A DNA stretch of 64,000 nucleotides, taken from contig SIJG01000016.1 in NCBI GenBank assembly GCA_023374025.1, positions 1,220,642 through 1,284,641 of the forward strand. Reading direction: 5' to 3'. How positions within the stretch are numbered: position 1 is the first letter of the stretch; every line of letters starts with the position of its first letter. This DNA is from Heterodera schachtii (Eukaryota > Nematoda > Chromadorea > Rhabditida > Heteroderidae). The position numbers and the translations under genes were made by a program. Shown one piece after another: positions 56,019-64,000 of this stretch. The notes under the pieces are model-generated. The model saw only the letters and a list, made by a program, of their open reading frames with translations, was not told the origin of the DNA and ran no database searches.

Positions 56019-56785
56019 CGCACTGAAAAGCGACCATGGCAGAGGCGACGCGCAACAGAATCGTGGAACGACGACACCGAACAATGCCCTTGACGAAGAT
56101 GACATTTACAATGTGCCGGACGCACTGAAAAGCGACCATGGCGAAGGCGGCGCGCAACAGATGGGTGCACCGAAGAATGATGTCGACGGGGATGACCTGT
56201 ACAACGTGCCGAACACAACGAAGGACAGTACAGACGACGATGACTTGTACAGAGTGCCGAAATCATATTAATGTTGTAACGTGTGTCTATGTATGTATAT
56301 AAAAGTGCCGGCCCCTGCTTTATTGTGTCTATTGTATATATATTTTATGTAAATGTTGTTTGGTTGTGATTGTACCATTACGTTTGGTTGTGATTGTACC
56401 ATTACGTTTTCACATAAAAATTTGTATTTGTTTGTTCCATGTACCAAATGAAATCACGCAGAAACAAAATTAAATAATTACAATAAATCGTTTTTTCCTA
56501 CCAAATTTTGTAAGACACAAACAATTTACGTGGCCACTGTTTTTGCAAATCTGTTTACAAAACTGATGCTGATCATTGGCCAAAAAATGTCTTACACCAG
56601 ATCACTTCTGGTGATCGGCTGGGCACTTGCGAGATCGATTTGACTTATTTTAGTTTTCGAATTGTACAATAATTGTCGGGATTGAATATTTATTGTAGCA
56701 TATGATGACTCAAATCTTTTTGAAATTTAAAGGTCATCCATCAGAGGTCGAACAGTGCGTTTCCATTTTTATACACGACATTTAT
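56019..56785. repeat. 767-bp direct repeat, copy 2 (LINE 5' flank)
   Basis: Second copy of 51382-52149. It carries the displaced 3' end of gene b, in the correct frame (ends DDDLYRVPKSY, TAA near 56271), but cut off from the upstream exons by the LINE. It continues past 56785 into the gene a 3' flank, as in the left arm. Confidence 0.9.
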
Positions 56786-56965
56786 CTTCATATGTATACA
56801 TAAAATATTGTGCAACAAAATTATTCCTACAAATTTATGGTATAACAAACAATCGGTGGACAGCAGGCAACAAACAAAAACAGAAAATAACGGTCCATAT
56901 CATTATTGGCACTGTGCCATTTCCATCACTTCCTCCGTCATTCGTCGTCTCGTCCATGGCTCTTC

Positions 56966-58008
56966 TTATTCTCCCTCGTCCTCCTCCTCTTCGTCGTCTT
57001 CGTTCTCATCACCGCTTTCCTCCCCTTCTTCCTCCTCTTCCTCATTGTCCGTCGTTTCCTCCTCCTCGTCCGTTTCGGTTTCCGTCTCCTCCTCTTCCTT
57101 CTTCGACTTCTCCCGGTCCGCCTCCGACTTTTGGCCCAGCGTAGCCGAAGATTTTTGCGTCGTACTTTTGGCCGCCGATTCCGTCGCCGAAGATTTTTGC
57201 GTCACCGATGTGTCACTGCCCAACTGTTTGCTGATGGTACCGGGCTTCTTCTGAGAAACGCGCTTAAAACACATTCAATTATTATTAGTTTTTTAATAAA
57301 ATGCCCTCAAAATGAACGCACTTTCGTTTTGCCGTGCGTCGACCCCGCCAGCGTCGACTGACCCAACAAAGTGACGCCGCCTGCCTTTCCCGACCATTGG
57401 TTTGGTGCCAGTCTGTGTAATGGTATTGTGCGTCATTAAACTGTTAAATGGGGACACAGTTTCCCACCTTGGACGCCACATTGGCATCCTCAACCTTTCT
57501 GGCGACGTTAGGCCATTTGTCCCAATTAACGGCGATGCCCTTCATGTCGTTCGGCTGCTTAGCGTAAGCCTTCTGAAAACAGAGGAAAGTTAGAATCACT
57601 AAACTTCAATGACCACAAATATCACACAAAAACATGCAAATTCAAAGCCCTAAATGATCAGGAACAGAAGACCCAATGAGACAGATCAACAGTGACAGAT
57701 TGGTGATCAGATGCCAAACGCACCTTCTTCTCGTATACGATGTTGTCCATCACCACTTTGCCGAAAAAGTCCTCCAATGAGTTGGCCTCGTTCATGAAGT
57801 CGCGCGACTGTACTTGGTAGTCGAGATTCTCCTGCTTGAGGAACTGTTCCATAGCCTTAATTGGGGGGATGGCATTAGCAAAATTAGCAGAAAACGAAAA
57901 GCCAAAGACCCTATTCTTCTTGGAGCCACAGCATTGTGAGATGATGACAAACAGAGCACTGAGGACGATCAGAACGATTTGGACAGGCAACAGAATGAGA
58001 GGGAACAT
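56966..58008 (-). CDS. Membrane-anchored protein with acidic tail (right copy)
   Basis: Mirror of the 12248-13610 gene: ATG 58008, stop at 56966. Same five-exon structure, with the N-terminal hydrophobic segment, NLDYQVQSRDFMNEANS, AVNWDKWPNVARKVEDAN and the Glu/Asp tail. It has a 14-residue in-frame insertion (SSATESAAKSTTQK region, near 57150-57190) that is a partial duplication of TQKSSAT, giving about 240 residues. Intron 2 lacks the 362-bp left-arm insertion. The reading frame is intact. Function unknown. Confidence 0.7.
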
Positions 58009-58262
58009 TTTTATGATTGATTATTGCTGAAAAAAGGGGAAAACAATTCTTTTTAAATTTTAGGCATGGGTATTTTTTGCAAAGACACTAAAACATAGTG
58101 GGGACTAATTTGGCTCTTTTGCTATTTAGGCAAAACTCTTTTCAACGGGCTTTTTTGAATCAAACACATATTTAATCCAATTTCGAATCCCTAACTTAGT
58201 TTGAGCAAAAGCGAAATCCGAAATTTTCGACTTTCTGCTCGAGTTCGGGTAAGAGATTTTTT

Positions 58263-59129
58263 CAAAACTGATGGAATAATAGATAAATATGTAGTTGGGA
58301 CTTTTTTAAAATTAATTTGTAAGCGAAAAAGATATCGAAATCCATAAAGAAGAGCAATAATTAATTCTTCGGATGAGGGGGCAGAAAAAAAAATCGGAAT
58401 AGCTAAATGCACTTGAAGTGTTGGGTTGACTGAGAATTTTAGGCATTTTATAGTAATTTGCGGACACGGACAACAAAAAAAAAGTTCAAAATTCGAAGAG
58501 AATAGTGAGACAGTGACAAAGAAATCAGACAGAAGCGAAACAGTGGGGAAGCAGAGAAAACATAGAAAAGGAAAAACACAAATTTTCTCACTTTCTCTTC
58601 CTCATTTTCCGATGAAGCGGCGGCTGACAAATGAGCTCCCAGTTTTTTTTTTTTTGGTTCTTTCCTTTAAAGTAAATTTTAACTGAATTTTTAATTTTGT
58701 TTTTTTTTCCTTTTCGATAGTCAAAGTAAAAATCTTTGTTTCTTGAAAAATGCCGAAGAAGATTTTTTGTCACTTTTAATATGTAAATTATACGGGCCAG
58801 TAATCCGTATTTTTTTCGGCCCATATAGGTTTTACAGGTTAAGGGTTTTTAGCTCGTAAGCCGTATCGATGTCAAGCCAATGACCCTATCCGTACAATCG
58901 GAAAATGCCGATCTCTACTAGTAAGGGGTCCTGCCCCTCACTATAGCTTTTCATCGGGGCACATAAACTAGAAAGTGTCAAAATCGTTGTATTCTGGTCA
59001 GAAAAAAATGAATCCGTCTTCAGAAATCGCTAAATTTATCCTCAAGAACACAACACAAGCAAACTGATCATTCCATCAACAAAAAAAAGAACATTTTTAT
59101 GAGCACGTCAAAAATCATTTTATAATTCC
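58263..59129. other. Intergenic DNA beyond the right arm
   Basis: AT-rich. A CCGTATT/AATACGG-like and GGGGTCCTGCCCC hairpin-like segment lies near 58800-58950. No gene seen. Confidence 0.4.
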
Positions 59130-59261
59130 TTAATTCAAATCGACCGAAGTGTTGACGAACATGTTCATGCAGAGGAGGGAGGAGGTGTGCTCTGGCACAA
59201 AATGGCATGCCATGCCATTGCCGTGGGAGATGAATTCATTGAGGAGGAAAAGCATAAAGCC
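59130..59261 (-). CDS. Isolated terminal exon, unrecognised
   Basis: After an acceptor TTTTCCCCCCAG the minus strand reads GFMLFLLNEFISHGNGMACH, then FVPEHTSSLLCMNMFVNT, ending SVDLN and TAA at 59130. Its non-repetitive composition and proper acceptor suggest a real last exon. No upstream exon was found before the palindromic element at 59.7 kb. I do not recognise the protein; it may be the end of a gene broken by rearrangement. Confidence 0.4.
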   Translation of the reverse strand, partial: GFMLFLLNEFISHGNGMACHFVPEHTSSLLCMNMFVNTSVDLN

Positions 59262-59692
59262 CTGGGGGGAAAATGCCGAATCGTTTATAAACTGTTGAAA
59301 TGGAGAAAATTTTGAAAAATTTTAATTGAAAACAAGAAAATTTGGATAAGGAATTTAAAATTGAGAAGAATTTTTAAATTAATGAAGAAACTTAAAAAGA
59401 TCAGTAAAAATATAAAATAAAAAATAAATATTCCATAAAAAGCAGTGAAAAGGCTTAAAAACCCAATGCCCCATTCCGTTTTGGAATGGAATTATCTGTT
59501 GGTCGGAAATGTATCAAAGAAACAAGGCGTGTCTTATTCGCTAATTATACTTCAGTGGTTTCAAATAAAATAAATTTTAAATTTAAATATAAATTTATTC
59601 AAATACTTAAAAATTCAAAAATTTTAATAATTTTTTGGCCCACTTTCTTCCGCCGAATGTTGTGGCCAAAGAAACATTTCTCAGGTGCTATG

Positions 59693-60108
59693 TCAACCGA
59701 CGAAAAGTGCAAATTTGGTCGACCGACGAAAAGTGCAAAATTTCCTAAATTTTTGACTAAATCAACTCATAACTTTTCTCAGACGCAACCAAGTTGCACA
59801 ATCTTGGTATCATACGATAGCCATTGAATTGCGCTATTAGCTTGCCAAATTTCAAAAAATTTTATTAAGTTTTTCAAAAGTTATGACAATTTTTCCAGTT
59901 TTTTGGCTTTTTGAAAAACTTAATAAAATTTTTTGAAATTTAGCAAGCTAATAGCGCAATTCAAGGGCTATCGTATGATACCAAGATTGTGCAATTTGGT
60001 TGCGTCTAAGAAATGTTATGAGTTGATTTAGTCAAAAATTTAGGAAATTTTGCACTTTTCGTCGGTCGCCAAATTTGCACTTTTCGTCGTTCGACCAACC
60101 ACGCATTT
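59693..60108. mobile_element. Long palindrome (foldback element), about 415 bp
   Basis: Left arm CCGACGAAAAGTGCAAATTT (59698) through CATACGATAGCC to TTTATTAAGTTTTTCAAAA is mirrored by the right arm ending CCAAATTTGCACTTTTCGTC near 60100; the centre is near 59900. The arms are about 190 bp and nearly perfect. No target duplication was identified. Confidence 0.8.
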
Positions 60109-61128
60109 CTCAATTATATTTCACTTATTCGACATTCCTTTCAGCAGCTTTTTCTCTTTCATTAAGCATGGTTTGGGAAAATGTTGAAAACCTAGTCTTT
60201 TAAATCTTCTGGTTATAATTAATTAAATTTAACAAATCTACACTGACTCGTTTAAATACTTTATTAAATGTCAACCAATTTTTTTAATAAGGTTGACGAC
60301 AAATAAATGCGACACTCACAGCCAAAATGGCAATGCGCAAAAATCCCAAAATGATTTTCGATACAAACACTTACATAAAAATAAATTTATTTTACATTTT
60401 AAAATTTTGAAGAGTAAAGGAAACACAGGAAAATGGAAAAACATAACGGCACAAAATGATAAAGCTTTTTCAATCAGAAAAGTGAAATTTGGACAAAAAA
60501 TAATTCTTGAAATTTCCTTATAGAAAAATTTTCAAAAAAATTTTTTAATACTTGACAAGCTTTTTTTTAAATCAATTTTTGGGTTTGAACTACACATGAA
60601 AATTTAAATTTTTTACCAAACCGGAAAGCCGGTTCCGGACCCGCAAATTTGTAAACCCGGATTGATTGGTTTTTGAGAGACCGGGCCCGGAAACCGGTTG
60701 TTTTTGTCGAAAAATCCGCTCTCTATTTAAGCCAGTTTAGCCTGGTCAAATTACCGAACCCGGCAAAAAGCTCGTTAGCCGGAGCCCGGGCTCTACTTAT
60801 TAATTGGTGTATTTGTTTCAAAAATGAATATATTTTAGTCGGGAGAAATCATCAAAATTAACAAGCAAAAATGAGAAATCAAAAATGATCAGCAGATCAA
60901 TTTGTCCATTCAATAATCTCCAAAAAAGGCCAATCATTTCTCAATTATATTTCACTTCGGCACATTTTGATGCCGGCACTCTTTTCCGCCGCTTTTTCTT
61001 TTGAGTGTGGAAATAATTGTCTAAATTAAAGTGTTTTTGTCCGAATCTTAAAATGCCTAAATCTAATTTCTCACGAAAATTTTTTAATTGTTTTTCGTCA
61101 AAGAAAGAACCAAATTATGTATTAGTAG
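60109..61128. repeat. F-box-like 3' flank duplicates
   Basis: CATTTCTCAATTATATTTCA and surroundings occur at about 60106, 60938 and 62832. The 60780-60990 stretch is a diverged copy of 62670-62890, the 3' flank of the F-box-like gene. CCGGGCTCTA near 60795 matches the right terminus of the element at 61129-61295. No intact gene. Confidence 0.5.
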
Positions 61129-61295
61129 TAGAGCCCGGCGTGGGACGGGATCCCGCGCGGGATTTTGCGGGGTCCCAGTCCGCAATCCCGCATTTTTTGG
61201 AAAATGCGGGATTAATCCCGCGGGATCCCGTCCCGCAAAAAATTTTGCGTTCCAATCCCGCAGCGGATCCGCAAATTTGAAATTTCCGGGCTCTA
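61129..61295. mobile_element. Short hAT-like element, 167 bp
   Basis: Termini TAGAGCCCGG and CCGGGCTCTA are inverted, flanked by 8-bp direct repeats ATTAGTAG (61121-61128, 61296-61303). The interior is made of GCGGGATCCCG-type repeats. Confidence 0.75.
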
Positions 61296-61369
61296 ATTAG
61301 TAGTATTTAAATGTTATGAAAACTTGTAAATTATTCTTTTAAAAATTCTTGTTTTTCATTGCTCACCCA

Positions 61370-61800
61370 ATGCATTTTTTGCCGCCACTCAAATCAATTC
61401 TGACATTGTTTAATTTGTCCGACTTTTCATCTTCCAATTGAATCATTTGTCCAATTTGGCATCGCTTCAGGCATTTTTATGATGATCTTTTAGCGGTAAA
61501 AAGGCATTAAATGCCGAAAAAAATTGGGGCGACCTCCTTGAAATTGTTGATCCAACAGAATTAGTAGGATAATTGGTAAACACGGACAGTTTCGGCATTG
61601 TTTTCATTTTGTCAATTCCTATCCATTTCCAAATTGTCAACTCCCTTTTGCCATTGAACTATTTGTCAATTAAAAAATTGAAAGGTGGCGAAATCAGTGC
61701 CAATTTGAGGCCGAGTTGAGGACGGTCAAAAAATGGGAAAATGTCCTTCCAAACGTCAAAGCAAACCCAGCTAAAATCCGGGGAAGCGATTTAAAAATTT
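61370..61800 (-). pseudogene. Decayed F-box-like gene with middle deleted
   Basis: The N-terminal exon (SWVCFDVWKDIFPFFDRPQL, LTIWKWIGIDK) is interrupted by TAG after FNFLIDK, and is followed directly by NNFKE-like and C-terminal exon remnants with stops. The central YIDHSV to SKWLHTP part is missing. Tandem to the copy at 63-64 kb. Confidence 0.6.
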
Positions 61801-62311
61801 CAATTTTAAGCCAATAGTTTCTCACATTTTCCTCAAATGCTTTTGCTTTTTTCTGACGGGCGATGCCATTAGAAAAATAAATTTGGCTAAATGGAAATTT
61901 TTGTAATAAATTTTAATTTAAATATTTTGGATGCAATTAAAACAAATATTCAATTTGCACCAGGCACAGCGAATAAATGGCGGGGAATTACACTTTTGAC
62001 ATGGAAGAAAAACATCCAAATTCGGAAACAAAACTGTGGTGGGGTTTCAAATGGCGGAATTGTGACAATGCCCAAATAACCCGAAATTTTCCATGAATAA
62101 CGAAGAAAATTGACAAAAATTGGTGCAGAAAATTGGAAATGAATTTCATTTAAGAAGTCGACCCTGCTCTATCCAATGGTATATAGCTTATATGCATTTT
62201 CCTAGTTACAGCTCGGAATGTTCCCTTGTAAGCACAACTCTTGGGCGAACAACTCGTTTTTGACCCGGCTTTGTAGAGCATTTTGTTCTCTTTCAGTCAG
62301 ATGGTTTTTAT
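61801..62311. other. AT-rich intergenic DNA
   Basis: No gene seen. An open frame at 61891-62079 lacks motifs. Confidence 0.35.
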
Positions 62312-62478
62312 ACGGTTGGTCGAGACCGGGACCAAAACACGGAAAACTGAGTACCGAAGTCCCGGTTTTGACCGGGACCGTGAAATTCCCGCTTTTCCCA
62401 GCCAAAAGATCCCGAGTTTTTCAACTCGAAAAGTCCAGGTCCGATTTAGCGCAAAATTCTCGGCCCCGACCAACCCTA
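62312..62478. mobile_element. Short hAT-like element, 167 bp
   Basis: Termini ACGGTTGGTCGAGACCGG and CGGCCCCGACCAACCCTA are imperfect inverted repeats, flanked by 8-bp direct repeats GTTTTTAT (62304-62311, 62479-62486). The interior is rich in CCCGGTTTTGACCGGGACC-type sequence. Same length as the 61129 element but different termini. Confidence 0.75.
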
Positions 62479-62989
62479 GTTTTTATGAAAAAAATTTTTC
62501 AGCCCCATTTTAGGATTCTCAGATCACAAGGGAGTGATCTTATCAATATATTTTCTGCTGATTTGCTACATATGGTTAAAATTTCGGAGCAGTCACTGGT
62601 GAAATTTAAGCCCTTTTAGCCCCTCGGGCCAGCGGTTTGACAATTAACCGGTAAGAAAAAGCCCGTTTACGCCCGGGCTTTACTAATTGGTGTATTTATG
62701 TCAAAAATGAACGAAATAAATATTTTTATTGGAAGAAATCAATCATCAAAATAACAGACGAGAAAAAATGAGCATCAAAAATGGATCAACAGATCAGTTT
62801 GACCATTCAATAATCTCCAAAAGGCCAATCATTTCTCAATTATATTTCACTTCGGCAGCACAATTCGACGCCCTATTCGTTGTTTTGACCCGCCGCTGAT
62901 GGGGACAATGGCCTAAATTCATTTTGTTCAAAAATTGGATATACGGAAAAGTTGAAAATTTGATTATTTTTTTAAAATTCTTTTTTTCA

Positions 62990-63962
62990 TTGCTCACCCA
63001 ATCCAATTTTCGTCGCAACCCAAATTAATGTTGACTTTGTTCAAATTTTCGTCCTCCCACTGAACAATTTGTCCAATTTGGCATCGCTTCAGCAACCAAT
63101 TATGATTTGACCCTTTCTCAAATGTCAGTTTTTCTCGAGTTTGTTCATTGACCAATTCAAATGGCACAATTTGCCCTGTTGGGGGTAAACGAAGTAACAA
63201 ATGTGACTGGCAGAAGAAGTGGTGGCACGGAGAAATGCCTAAACAATAAGAAACGCAAATTAAAATTACCATGTTAGAAAGCAAGAGTTCGGCATTTAAA
63301 TATCGTGGTTTAGGAGTTGTGTGAATTTGTGCCAATGCATGATGGCACTACGTTTCCCCCCAGATGATTTTAGTTTTTTATTCACACTTGTTTTTAAAAA
63401 CGCTAAAGCAGTTTTAAATTTTCTTAAATTTTTTGCGGCAATGTAAAACTTTTCGGCCGACGACGTTTTGGGGTGTACCCTTCCGAAGCACCGATGGGAT
63501 TGACACCGAAAGAAATCGGGGCGACCTCCTTGAAATTGTTGACCCATTCGTCAATTTTAATTGATGGATCATGAAAACCACAGCAACGCAATCGCTTCGG
63601 CTTCCCGTCTTTTCTCGGAGTGTTCAACCATTTTGACAATGCTTGGCCAGCCTTTGCATTTGGTCCATCATAACCAATTGCTTCGGGCAACAGATCCCAG
63701 GAAAGGATTGAATTCAGCCGTTTCAGATCGGTGAGAATTGTGGGCGAAGTGCGGCGACGCAAATTGTCCAAATCATTAACAAAAAGGAACAGACAGCGAA
63801 TGTTTGGCGCAAAAATGGGCCAAATTTCTCGGGCCAAAACATCCCAAATTGACTGGACAATTTCCTTGTAAGGAGTCACATTCAAATGCAAATTGGTGCC
63901 CATTCTGTCCCAAATTTGCTGGTTGGCACGGAGAAAAGCGAGGACGGAATGGTCGATGTAAC
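62990..63962 (-). pseudogene. F-box-like family gene, partial at window end
   Basis: An exon starting after CCCTTTCAG at 63962 reads YIDHSVLAFLRANQQIWDRM, REIWPIFAPNIRCLF, LRRRTSPTILTDLKRLNS, ALSKWLNTPRKDGKPKRLRC and NNFKE, then a GT donor. The 3' exon (63180-63000) reads PFELVNEQTREKLTF, LLKRCQIGQIVQWEDEN, ending near 62994. The N-terminal F-box-like exon would lie beyond the window. The middle exon is intact, but the join to the 3' exon is unclear: sequence at 63.25-63.5 kb looks inserted and the shared segment after NNFKE is out of frame. It may be functional or decayed. Confidence 0.55.
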
Positions 63963-64000
63963 TGAAAGGGGAATGGTTTGTCGTCAACCAAATGTTTGAT

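Larger units (their letters stand above)
46310..58262. repeat. Right arm of large inverted duplication
   Basis: Reverse complement of 11995-18425, enlarged by later insertions: hAT-like element 46525-47499, LINE 52150-56018 with a 767-bp duplicated flank, and about 141 bp at 51965-52105 (repeated in the second flank copy). Gene order is mirrored: c (minus), b (plus), a (minus). Confidence 0.93.

Overview
This is eukaryotic, intron-rich, AT-rich DNA, and the best guess is a plant-parasitic cyst nematode (Heteroderidae, Globodera/Heterodera-like). Evidence: short introns ending in TTTCAG-like acceptors, a nematode-style nuclear receptor zinc finger, a BTB protein, and several decayed members of an F-box-like family that I know as expanded in cyst nematodes. 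Genus is inference; no rRNA or mitochondrial marker is present.

Layout. 0.65-1.9 kb: BTB/POZ gene. 2.0-5.7 kb: transposon and foldback debris, including two elements with perfect 8-bp target duplications. 5.8-7.3 kb: decayed F-box-like copy. 7.9-11.3 kb (minus): complete cullin-1, the SCF ubiquitin-ligase scaffold. 12.0-18.4 kb: left arm of a large inverted duplication with three genes: (a) a membrane-anchored protein with an acidic tail, (b) a basic/proline-rich protein with DDxYxVP repeats, (c) an endophilin-B-like BAR protein. 18.75-21.2 kb: truncated duplicate of a GH31 alpha-glucosidase gene whose main copy lies at 22.8-31 kb (minus). 31-34.5 kb: intergenic with a 962-bp terminal-inverted-repeat element. 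34.6-35.8 kb: nuclear receptor with a DNA-binding domain and no ligand-binding domain. 38-41 kb: ubiquitin-like gene fragments in foldback and low-complexity DNA. 41.5-43.4 kb: unrecognised Q/P-rich exons on the minus strand. 43.9-45.2 kb: F-box-like gene with an in-frame stop. 46.3-58.3 kb: right arm of the inverted duplication, enlarged by a 975-bp hAT-like element and a two-ORF LINE that is flanked by 767-bp direct repeats. 58.3-64 kb: palindromic elements and tandem decayed F-box-like copies, the last running off the window.

The most notable structure is the inverted duplication (about 6.4 kb of unique arm, about 28 kb spacer). Its arms differ by datable insertions and by repeat-number changes inside genes. 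The cullin and the F-box-like family belong to the same biochemical system (SCF ubiquitin ligases), but their adjacency may be chance. All spliced models here were assembled by eye from frame continuity and GT/AG sites.
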